Source: Paraburkholderia flava (GTDB lineage: Bacteria; Pseudomonadota; Gammaproteobacteria; Burkholderiales; Burkholderiaceae). Taken from it: 64,000 nucleotides of DNA. Shown in pieces: positions 56,769 to 64,000 of this stretch (position 1 is the first letter of the stretch; the number at the start of each line of letters is the position of its first letter). The notes under the pieces were generated by a model. It had not been told where the DNA came from, ran no database searches, and saw nothing but the letters and a program-made list of their open reading frames with translations. The DNA is taken from contig NZ_SMRO01000002.1 of NCBI RefSeq assembly GCF_004359985.1, positions 1,375,135-1,439,134 on the forward strand, written 5' to 3'. Position numbers and translations under genes: made by a program.

Positions 56769-57974
56769 ATGCAAAAACGTCTGACATTGCTCGGTTCCAC
56801 GGGCTCGATTGGAGACAGCACGCTCGACGTCGTCGCGCGTCATCCCGAGCGCTTTTCGATCTACGCGCTGACCGCGCACCGTAACGGCGACAAGCTCGTC
56901 GAGCAGTGCCTGCGCTTTGCACCCGAAGTCGCGGTGGTCGGCGATGCCGCCACGGCCGCACAGGTCGCGGCGAAGCTGCGTGCCGCAGGCAGCCGCACCG
57001 AGGTGACGTACGGGGCCCAGGCGCTCGTCGACGTATCGGAAAGCGCGCAGTGCGACACCGTCGTCGCGGCGATCGTCGGCGCGGCCGGTCTTGCACCGAC
57101 GCTGGCAGCCGCGCGCGCCGGCAAGCGCATCCTGCTCGCGAACAAGGAAGCGCTGGTGATGTCCGGCGCGATCTTCATGGACGCGGCACGCGACCATGGC
57201 GCGATCCTGCTGCCGGTCGATAGCGAACACAACGCGATTTTCCAGTGCCTGCCGCGCGAAGCCGCGCAGCACGGCGGCGTATCAAAGATCATCCTGACCG
57301 CGTCGGGCGGCCCGTTCCGCACCCGCGAACCGTCGTCGCTGATCGACGTCACGCCCGACGAAGCCTGCAAGCATCCGAACTGGTCGATGGGTCGCAAGAT
57401 CTCGGTCGACTCGGCAACGATGATGAACAAGGGTCTCGAAGTAATCGAGGCGCACTGGCTGTTCAATCTGCCGGGCGACCGGATCGACGTGCTGATCCAT
57501 CCGCAGAGCGTGATCCACTCGATGGTGTCGTATGTGGACGGCTCGGTGCTCGCGCAGCTCGGCAACCCGGACATGCGTACGCCGATCGCGCATGCGCTCG
57601 CGTTTCCCGAGCGCGTCGACTCCGGCGTCGCGCAGCTCGATCTCGTCGAGGTCGCGTCGCTGTCGTTCGAGAAACCCGATTACACGCGCTTCCCGTGCCT
57701 CGCGCTCGCGATGAAAGCGCTCGCCGAAGGCGGCGTCGCGAGTGCCGCACTGAATGCGGCGAACGAAGTCGCGGTCGAAGCGTTCCTCGATCGCCGCATC
57801 GGCTTCATGGCGATTGCGCAGGTGGTCGACTCGGTGCTGAACGCGCTGCCGAACCGCAGCGCCGCGAGCCTCGACGATGTACTCGACGCCGACGCGGCCG
57901 CGCGCCGCGCTGCAGCCGGCATCATCGCCGGGCTGCCTGCGGGCGCTCATCGCACGGAACGCGTCGTCCAGTGA
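56769..57974 (+). CDS. dxr: 1-deoxy-D-xylulose 5-phosphate reductoisomerase
   Basis: A 401-residue NADPH enzyme of the methylerythritol phosphate pathway, supplying isoprenoid precursors for UppS. The nucleotide loop G-S-T-G-S-I-G (N-terminus), A-N-K-E-A-L-V, the metal-binding D-S-E-H-N-A-I-F and the substrate loop [12 protein letters not shown] are all present. Also named ispC. Confidence 0.98.
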   Translation: MQKRLTLLGSTGSIGDSTLDVVARHPERFSIYALTAHRNGDKLVEQCLRFAPEVAVVGDAATAAQVAAKLRAAGSRTEVTYGAQALVDVSESAQCDTVVAAIVGAAGLAPTLAAARAGKRILLANKEALVMSGAIFMDAARDHGAILLPVDSEHNAIFQCLPREAAQHGGVSKIILTASGGPFRTREPSSLIDVTPDEACKHPNWSMGRKISVDSATMMNKGLEVIEAHWLFNLPGDRIDVLIHPQSVIHSMVSYVDGSVLAQLGNPDMRTPIAHALAFPERVDSGVAQLDLVEVASLSFEKPDYTRFPCLALAMKALAEGGVASAALNAANEVAVEAFLDRRIGFMAIAQVVDSVLNALPNRSAASLDDVLDADAAARRAAAGIIAGLPAGAHRTERVVQ

Positions 57975-57989
57975 TCCAGTGAGCCCGCG

Positions 57990-59387
57990 ATGAATCTGCT
58001 GATCGAAATCCTGGCGTTCGTCGTAGCGATCGGCGTCCTGGTCGTCGTGCACGAGTTCGGCCACTACAGCGTCGCGCGGTTGTGCGGCGTGAAAGTGCTG
58101 CGCTTCTCGATCGGCTTCGGGCGTCCGCTGGTTCGCTGGGTGAGCCGCAAGACCGGCACCGAATGGACGATCGCGGCGTTGCCGCTCGGCGGCTACGTGA
58201 AGATGCTCGACGAGCGCGAAGAGGGCACGCCGATTCCCGTCGACGATTTGCCGCAGGCGTTCAACCGGCAGTCGGTCGGCAAGCGGATCGCGATCGTCGC
58301 AGCCGGGCCCATTGCCAATTTCATCCTTGCCATTGTGCTGTTCGCGCTGGTGTTCGCGACCGGCGTCACCGAACCGGCTGCGATCGTCGCGGCACCGGCG
58401 GCGAACACGCCTGCCGCGCTCGCGGGTTTCGACGGCGGCGAGACGGTGGTCTCCGTGCGCGATGCGGACAATGCGGACGGTGGCGCTACGTCGACGGTGC
58501 GTTCGTGGTCCGATCTGCGCTGGAAACTGCTCGGTGCGGCGTTCGATCATCGTCGCGTGATTCTCAGCGCGAAGGACGCGCACGGCACCTTCGATTTCCC
58601 TGTCGATCTGCGCAACGTGTCCGACAAGGACGTCGACGACGACTTCATGTCGCGCATCGGCTTCGAGCCGGGCGGCGGCACGCTGTCGGTGGCGGGCGTA
58701 CAGGCGGGCAGCGCGGCGCAGAAAGCGGGGCTGCTGGCCGGCGACCGCGTGCGTGCGATCGATGGCCGCGCCGTCGACAACGCCACCGCTTTCATCGCGA
58801 CGATCAAGTCGCACGCGGGCCGGGCCGTCACGTTGCAGGTCGAGCGCGGCGCGCAGGGGAACACACAGGGCACGCTCCAGAACATCACGATCGTTCCGGT
58901 CGCGCAGCGCGACGACGCGACCGGCCACGACGTCGGCCGTATCGGCGCAGAGCTGGCCACCCAGGTGCCGTCGCTCGAAGTCCGCTACGGTCCGCTCGAG
59001 AGCGTCGAACTCGGCGCGCGCCGCACGTGGGACCTGAGCGTGTACTCGTTGCGGATGTTCGGACGGATGATCGTCGGCGAGGCGTCGTTGAAGAATCTGT
59101 CCGGTCCGGTGACGATCGCCGACTACGCAGGCAAGAGCGCGCGTCTCGGACCATCGGCGTTTTTATCGTTCCTCGCACTCGTCAGTATTAGCCTCGGTGT
59201 GCTTAACCTGTTACCAATTCCGGTATTGGACGGGGGGCATCTGTTATATTATTTGGTTGAAGCTGTAACCGGCAAAGCTGTATCCGATCGCTGGCAGCTC
59301 GTTCTGCAGAGAGCGGGACTCGCCTGCATCGTCGCATTGTCGGCGATCGCGCTTTTCAACGATCTGGCTCGTTTAATCCATTTTTAA
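57990..59387 (+). CDS. rseP: RIP metalloprotease RseP
   Basis: A 465-residue inner-membrane site-2 protease that cuts anti-sigma factors after a first cleavage, releasing sigma E. The zinc site H-E-F-G-H is at residues 21-25, the second ligand Asp414 is in P-V-L-D-G-G-H, and PDZ domains lie between. About four membrane helices are visible. It sits 15 bp after dxr. The last about 130 bp before the end use AT-rich codons unlike the rest of the gene, possibly because a promoter for bamA is embedded there. Confidence 0.96.
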   Translation: MNLLIEILAFVVAIGVLVVVHEFGHYSVARLCGVKVLRFSIGFGRPLVRWVSRKTGTEWTIAALPLGGYVKMLDEREEGTPIPVDDLPQAFNRQSVGKRIAIVAAGPIANFILAIVLFALVFATGVTEPAAIVAAPAANTPAALAGFDGGETVVSVRDADNADGGATSTVRSWSDLRWKLLGAAFDHRRVILSAKDAHGTFDFPVDLRNVSDKDVDDDFMSRIGFEPGGGTLSVAGVQAGSAAQKAGLLAGDRVRAIDGRAVDNATAFIATIKSHAGRAVTLQVERGAQGNTQGTLQNITIVPVAQRDDATGHDVGRIGAELATQVPSLEVRYGPLESVELGARRTWDLSVYSLRMFGRMIVGEASLKNLSGPVTIADYAGKSARLGPSAFLSFLALVSISLGVLNLLPIPVLDGGHLLYYLVEAVTGKAVSDRWQLVLQRAGLACIVALSAIALFNDLARLIHF

Positions 59388-59454
59388 AGTGTCCGGCGGC
59401 GTTCACGATGACGACCGTCTGACCTGATGCAGCTATACACACTGGGGAAGCACG

Positions 59455-61758
59455 TTGTTTAAACCTCATCGCTTTGTACCGAAGACGGTTGTAGCCGCGG
59501 CATTCGCCGCGCATGGGCTGGTGGCTCACGCGACGACACCATTCGTGGTGCAGGACATCCGGATCGAAGGATTGCAACGCGTCGAGCCGGGCACTGTGTT
59601 TTCCTACCTGCCGATCAAGCAAGGCGATACGTTCGACGACGACAAGGCTTCCGAAGCCATCCGCGCGTTGTACGCGACGGGCTTCTTCAACGACGTCAAG
59701 ATCGCGACCGAAGGCAACGTCGTGATCGTTCAGGTGCTCGAGCGTCCGGCCATCGGCACGATCGACTTCTCCGGCATCCACGAATTCGACAAGGACAACC
59801 TCACGAAGGCGCTGCGCGCCGTGGGGCTGTCGCAAGGTCGTTACTACGACAAGGCGCTCGTCGACAAGGCGGAGCAGGAGCTGAAGCGTCAGTACCTCAC
59901 GCGCGGCTACTACGCGGCCGAGGTCACGACCACCGTCACGCCGATCGACCGCAATCGCGTCGGCCTGCTGTTCTCGGTGGTCGAAGGGCCGAGCGCGAAG
60001 ATCCGCCAGATCAACTTCATCGGCAACAAGGCGTTCAGCACGAGCACGCTGCGCGACGAGATGCAGCTGTCCACGCCGAACTGGTTCTCGTGGTACACGA
60101 AGAACGATCTGTACGCGAAAGAAAAGCTGACGGGCGACCTCGAAAACGTCCGCTCGTACTACCTGAATCGCGGGTATCTCGAATTCAGCTTCGATTCGAC
60201 CCAGGTGTCGATTTCGCCGGACAAGAAGGACATGTACCTGACGGTGACGCTGCACGAAGGCGAGCCGTACACGATCTCGAGCATCAAGCTCGGCGGCAAT
60301 CTGCTCGACCGCGAAGCCGAGCTGAGAAAGCTGGTCAAGATCAAGCCGGGCGATCGCTTCTCGGCAGAAAAGCTGCAGGCCGCGACGAAGGCTGTCGTCG
60401 ACAAGCTCGGCGAATACGGCTACGCGTTCGCGACCGTCAATGCCGTGCCGCAGATCGATCAGGAACATCACAAGGTCGATCTGACGCTGCAGGTCGATCC
60501 GAGCCGCCGCGTGTACGTTCGACGCATCAATGTGGTCGGCAACACGCGGACGCGCGACGAAGTCGTACGTCGCGAAATGCGCCAGCTCGAAAGCTCGTGG
60601 TTCGATTCGAACCGCCTCGCGCTGTCGAAAGACCGGATCAACCGTCTCGGCTACTTCACCGACGTCGACGTGACGACGGTGCCGGTCGAAGGCACGCCTG
60701 ACCAGGTCGACGTCGATGTGAAGGTCACCGAAAAGCCGACCGGCGCGATCACGCTCGGTGCCGGCTTCTCGTCGACGGACAAGGTTGTGCTGTCGGCGGG
60801 CGTGTCGCAGGACAACGTGTTCGGTTCGGGCACGAGCCTGTCGGTCAACGTGAACACCGCGAAGACGTACCGTACGCTGACGGTGACGCAGGTCGACCCG
60901 TATTTCACGGTCGACGGCATCAAGCGGATCACCGACGTCTACTACCGCACGTATCAGCCGCTGTACTACTCGACTGATTCGAGCTTCCGTATCGTCACGG
61001 TGGGCGGCGATCTGAAGTTCGGCATTCCATTTTCGGAAGTCGACACCGTTTACTTCGGTGCGGGCTTCGAGCAGAACACGCTCGACGTCGACAGCACGAC
61101 GCCGCAAAGCTACAAGGACTACGTGAACGAGTTCGGCCGCGTGTCGAACAACGTGCCGCTGACGGTAGGCTGGTCGCGCGACGCGCGTGACAGCGCGCTC
61201 GTGCCGAGCCGCGGCTACTTCACGCAGGCGAATGCCGAGTACGGCACGCCGGCGGGCGGCACCCAGTATTACAAGGCGGACATCCAGGCGCAGTACTATT
61301 ACTCGTTCGCGCGCGGCTTCGTGCTCGGCCTGAACTTCCAGGGCGGTTACGGTAACGGCCTCAGCGGCAAGCCGTACCCGATCTTCAAGAACTACTACGC
61401 CGGCGGTATCGGATCGGTGCGTGGCTATGAGCCGAGCTCGCTGGGTCCGCGCGACAAGACGACGAACGACCCGATCGGTGGTAACGAAATGGTCGTGGGT
61501 AACATCGAATTGACGTTCCCGCTGCCGGGCACGGGCTACGACCGCACGCTGCGTGTGTTCACGTTCCTCGACGGCGGTAACGTCTGGGGTTCGGAAGGCA
61601 ACAGCGTCGGCGCGAACGGTCTGCGGTACGGCTACGGTGTGGGTCTCGCGTGGATCTCGCCGATCGGACCGTTGAAGTTGAGCCTTGGCTTCCCGCTGCA
61701 GAAGCATACGGGCGACCAGTACCAGAAATTCCAGTTCCAGATCGGGACGGCATTCTGA
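59455..61758 (+). CDS. bamA: Outer membrane protein assembly factor BamA
   Basis: A 767-residue outer-membrane protein that inserts beta-barrel proteins. A signal peptide ends at H-A-T-T about residue 26. Five POTRA domains follow (about 27-425), then a C-terminal 16-strand barrel with the V-R-G-Y motif (seen as S-V-R-G-Y-E-P) and a terminal Phe. The start is TTG at 59455 with GGGGAAG upstream; no ATG is available close by. It is followed directly by skp, its periplasmic chaperone partner. Confidence 0.97.
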   Translation: MFKPHRFVPKTVVAAAFAAHGLVAHATTPFVVQDIRIEGLQRVEPGTVFSYLPIKQGDTFDDDKASEAIRALYATGFFNDVKIATEGNVVIVQVLERPAIGTIDFSGIHEFDKDNLTKALRAVGLSQGRYYDKALVDKAEQELKRQYLTRGYYAAEVTTTVTPIDRNRVGLLFSVVEGPSAKIRQINFIGNKAFSTSTLRDEMQLSTPNWFSWYTKNDLYAKEKLTGDLENVRSYYLNRGYLEFSFDSTQVSISPDKKDMYLTVTLHEGEPYTISSIKLGGNLLDREAELRKLVKIKPGDRFSAEKLQAATKAVVDKLGEYGYAFATVNAVPQIDQEHHKVDLTLQVDPSRRVYVRRINVVGNTRTRDEVVRREMRQLESSWFDSNRLALSKDRINRLGYFTDVDVTTVPVEGTPDQVDVDVKVTEKPTGAITLGAGFSSTDKVVLSAGVSQDNVFGSGTSLSVNVNTAKTYRTLTVTQVDPYFTVDGIKRITDVYYRTYQPLYYSTDSSFRIVTVGGDLKFGIPFSEVDTVYFGAGFEQNTLDVDSTTPQSYKDYVNEFGRVSNNVPLTVGWSRDARDSALVPSRGYFTQANAEYGTPAGGTQYYKADIQAQYYYSFARGFVLGLNFQGGYGNGLSGKPYPIFKNYYAGGIGSVRGYEPSSLGPRDKTTNDPIGGNEMVVGNIELTFPLPGTGYDRTLRVFTFLDGGNVWGSEGNSVGANGLRYGYGVGLAWISPIGPLKLSLGFPLQKHTGDQYQKFQFQIGTAF

Positions 61759-61799
61759 GCGGGCGCACCGGGACCCCCTACAGTATCGAGAGGATGACT

Positions 61800-62333
61800 T
61801 TGCAAACCGGTATGTTTTCGAAACGTGTGGCGTGTGCATGGGCGCTGGCGCTGACGATGACCCTCGGAGCCGGGGTCGCGCATGCGCAGGAGGCGAAGAT
61901 CGCAGCGGTCAATTCGGACCGCATCCTGCGCGAGTCCGTGCCGGCGAAAGCGGCGCAGGTCAAGCTCGAAGCCGAGTTCGCGAAGCGCGACAAGGATCTG
62001 CAGGACATGGCGGCGAAGCTGAAGACCATGTCCGACGCGCTCGACAAGAACGGGGCATCGTTGTCGCCGAGCGATCGCGCACAGAAGCAGCGCGATCTGT
62101 CGCAGCTCGATACCGACTTCCAGCGCAAGCAGCGCGAATTTCGCGAAGACCTGAACCAGCGGCGTAACGAAGAACTCGCCGCCGTGCTCGATCGCGCGAA
62201 CAAGGTGATCAAGCAGATCGCCGAGCAGCAGCACTACGATCTGATCGTGCAGGAGGCGGTGTACGTCAGTCCGCGCATCGACATCACCGACCAGGTGCTG
62301 AAGGCGCTTGCGGCATCGAGCACCACGAACTGA
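61800..62333 (+). CDS. skp: Periplasmic chaperone Skp/OmpH
   Basis: A periplasmic holdase that protects unfolded outer membrane proteins on their way to BamA. After a signal peptide (cleavage after A-H-A, near residue 29) comes a short strand with K-I-A-A-V-N and long Lys/Asp/Gln-rich helices (about 55-135) forming coiled tentacles. The start is uncertain: TTG at 61800 has GAGAGG six bases upstream, ATG at 61794 touches the ribosome site, and ATG at 61812 has it too far away. All give a signal peptide. Confidence 0.93.
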   Translation: MQTGMFSKRVACAWALALTMTLGAGVAHAQEAKIAAVNSDRILRESVPAKAAQVKLEAEFAKRDKDLQDMAAKLKTMSDALDKNGASLSPSDRAQKQRDLSQLDTDFQRKQREFREDLNQRRNEELAAVLDRANKVIKQIAEQQHYDLIVQEAVYVSPRIDITDQVLKALAASSTTN

Positions 62334-62363
62334 TTCGCCCAGGAAAGCAGGAGCAGCACACGC

Positions 62364-63443
62364 ATGGCATTTACGCTCGAGGACATCGTTCGGCAGTTCG
62401 GCGGTGAAGTAGTCGGTGACGCGTCGCATCGGGTCGGCAGTCTTGCGCCGCTCGATCAGGCAGGCCCGGACCAGCTGGCGTTCCTCGCCAACCCGAAGTA
62501 TCTGTCGCAGGTCGAGAGCACCCGTGCGGGCGCCGTGCTGATCGCGGCCGACGACCTCGCGAAGCTCGCGTCCAGCGACGCTCGCAACTTCATCGTCACA
62601 CCGAACCCGTACGCTTACTTCGCCCGTATCGCGCAGACTTTCATCGATCTCGCGGCACCGAAGGTCACGCCCGGCGTGCACGCGAGCGCGACCGTCGATC
62701 CGTCGGCGAAGATCGCGGCGAGCGCGGTGATTGGTCCGCATGTGACGGTCGAAGCGGGCGCGCAGATCGGCGAGAACGTGCGGCTCGACGCGAATGTATT
62801 CATCGGACGCGGCACGCGCATCGGCGCAGGCTCGCATCTGTACCCGAACGTGGCCGTGTATCACGGTTGCAAGCTCGCCGAGCGCGTGATCGTGCACGCG
62901 GGCGCGGTGATCGGTTCGGACGGTTTTGGCTTTGCGCCGGATTTCACCGGCGAAGGCGACGCGCGTACCGGCAGCTGGGTCAAGATTCCGCAGGTGGGCG
63001 GTGTATCGATCGCTGAAGACGTCGAGATCGGCGCAAACACGACGATCGACCGCGGCGCGATGGCCGACACGGTGATCGAGACGTGCGTGAAGATCGACAA
63101 CCTCGTGCAGATCGGCCACAACTGCAAGATCGGTGCGTACACGGTGATCGCCGGCTGCGCGGGTATCGCGGGCAGCACGACGATCGGCCGGCATTGCATG
63201 ATCGGTGGCGCGGTGGGCATTGCCGGCCACGTGACGCTCGCCGACTACGTGATCGTCACCGCGAAGTCGGGCGTGTCGAAGTCGCTGCTGAAACCCGGCA
63301 TGTACACGAGCGCGTTCCCGGCCGTCGATCATGCGGACTGGAACCGCAGCGCCGCGCTGATGCGCAATCTCGACAAGCTGCGCGACCGCATCAAGGCACT
63401 TGAAGCAGCTGCGGTGTCAGGCAGCGCCAAAAACAACGCATAA
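62364..63443 (+). CDS. lpxD: UDP-3-O-(3-hydroxyacyl)glucosamine N-acyltransferase
   Basis: A 359-residue enzyme adding the second acyl chain in lipid A synthesis. The N-terminal uridine-binding domain (1-105) precedes a left-handed beta-helix of hexapeptide repeats (about 105-310) and a C-terminal helix. The catalytic His is in Q-I-G-H-N-C-K-I-G. Order bamA-skp-lpxD-fabZ is the standard lipid A cluster. Confidence 0.98.
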   Translation: MAFTLEDIVRQFGGEVVGDASHRVGSLAPLDQAGPDQLAFLANPKYLSQVESTRAGAVLIAADDLAKLASSDARNFIVTPNPYAYFARIAQTFIDLAAPKVTPGVHASATVDPSAKIAASAVIGPHVTVEAGAQIGENVRLDANVFIGRGTRIGAGSHLYPNVAVYHGCKLAERVIVHAGAVIGSDGFGFAPDFTGEGDARTGSWVKIPQVGGVSIAEDVEIGANTTIDRGAMADTVIETCVKIDNLVQIGHNCKIGAYTVIAGCAGIAGSTTIGRHCMIGGAVGIAGHVTLADYVIVTAKSGVSKSLLKPGMYTSAFPAVDHADWNRSAALMRNLDKLRDRIKALEAAAVSGSAKNNA

Positions 63444-63560
63444 AGCAACGCATAAAAAGCGCGTGCCGCCGCGGGAACCGGAGACCGGCGGCATGTGCGA
63501 TCAACCCATCATCAGCATTCGCAGTCACCGTCGCGCCTTTCAAGCGTGAGCAGAAACACC

Positions 63561-64000
63561 ATGAGCACCGAAAAAATCAATCTCGACATCCACAAGATTC
63601 TCACGCTGCTGCCGCACCGCTACCCGATCCTGCTGGTGGACCGGGTGCTCGAACTCGAGCCGCACAAGAGCATCAAAGCGCTGAAGAACGTGACGATCAA
63701 CGAGCCGTATTTCACGGGGCACTTTCCGAAGCGCCCGGTGATGCCCGGCGTGCTGATTCTCGAGGCACTGGCCCAGACGGCCGCGCTTCTGACGTTCTCG
63801 GACGAGCCGCATGATCCGGCCAACACGCTTTATCTGTTCGTCGGTATCGACAATGCGCGTTTCAAGCGGGTCGTCGAACCGGGCGACCAGCTGATCCTCG
63901 ACGTGACGTTCGAGCGCCACATGCGCGGGATCTGGAAGTTCAAGGCGCGCGCGACAGTGGACGGTGCAGTCGCGGCGGAAGCCGACCTGATGTGCGCGGT
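63561..64000 (+). CDS. fabZ: 3-hydroxyacyl-ACP dehydratase FabZ, truncated by window end
   Basis: The first 146 codons of a hot-dog-fold dehydratase of fatty acid synthesis, acting on beta-hydroxyacyl-ACP. The catalytic His is in [14 protein letters not shown] and the Glu in L-I-L-E-A-L-A-Q. The start ATG follows AGCAGAAACACC without a strong ribosome site. Only a few C-terminal residues are missing, judging by the usual 150-155 residue length. lpxA would be expected next. Confidence 0.95.
   Translation, partial: MSTEKINLDIHKILTLLPHRYPILLVDRVLELEPHKSIKALKNVTINEPYFTGHFPKRPVMPGVLILEALAQTAALLTFSDEPHDPANTLYLFVGIDNARFKRVVEPGDQLILDVTFERHMRGIWKFKARATVDGAVAAEADLMCA

Noticed and set aside
59356..61839. 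827-codon minus-strand frame opposite bamA
   Set aside because: Antisense shadow; BamA signal peptide, POTRA and barrel motifs are on the plus strand.

Overview
The window is core chromosomal DNA of a high-GC betaproteobacterium, most likely Burkholderia sensu lato (Paraburkholderia, Caballeronia or a close relative). I base this on gene content and order: glnD-map facing rpsB-tsf-pyrH-frr-uppS-cdsA-dxr-rseP-bamA-skp-lpxD-fabZ, the smc-zipA-ligA-def run, the dapC-dapD-dapE-prmB cluster, aceA/aceB with a LysR gene and a haloacid dehalogenase between them, and a small protein beside radA that resembles a family I recall mainly from Burkholderia. I see no integrase, transposase, phage gene, CRISPR array or toxin-antitoxin pair. 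I found no convincing new multi-gene system; the notable items are regulatory regions, repeats and a few poorly understood proteins.

Layout. 1-2574: end of a YejE-type peptide permease, its double ATPase (YejF-like) and a secreted NlpC/P60 hydrolase. 2660-5381: patatin-like lipoprotein (minus strand) and gltX (plus strand). 5514-6323: tRNA cluster Ala(GGC), Glu(UUC), Asp(GUC), Glu(UUC), Asp(GUC), where the Glu-Asp-terminator unit is duplicated. 6432-8945: GNAT acetyltransferase, AraC regulator, rraA, gamma-glutamylcyclotransferase-like protein. 9066-14703: glyoxylate shunt region with aceB and aceA (both minus) around a haloacid dehalogenase, a divergent LysR regulator and a universal stress protein. 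15095-20787: RhlE-type RNA helicase, acyl-CoA-binding protein, then the overlapping genes tsaB-rimI-udg4-DUF1853. 20825-26188: thiD, lplT, alr, radA and a small DUF2866-like protein. 26241-33539: CoA transferase, ABC-F protein, glutathione peroxidase, cardiolipin synthase, prmB, dapE. 33641-37597: ArsC/Spx-like protein, dapD, dapC and a drug/metabolite transporter. 37746-45531: smc, zipA, ligA, def. 45644-51188: a pseudouridine synthase with a long repetitive basic N-terminus, glnD and map, all minus. 51660-64000: translation, isoprenoid, phospholipid and outer-membrane genes rpsB through lpxD, with fabZ cut by the window end.

Functionally the right half is a chain of essential envelope and translation genes. 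UppS and Dxr supply isoprenoid carriers, CdsA supplies CDP-diacylglycerol, RseP handles envelope stress proteolysis, BamA and Skp build outer membrane proteins, and LpxD and FabZ feed lipid A and fatty acid synthesis. The middle combines lysine/diaminopimelate synthesis, chromosome organisation, division and DNA ligation. The left half holds central carbon metabolism (glyoxylate shunt) and housekeeping genes. Transcription signals visible include several sigma70-like promoters, strong intrinsic terminators, and inverted repeats upstream of aceA and between the dehalogenase and its LysR neighbour.
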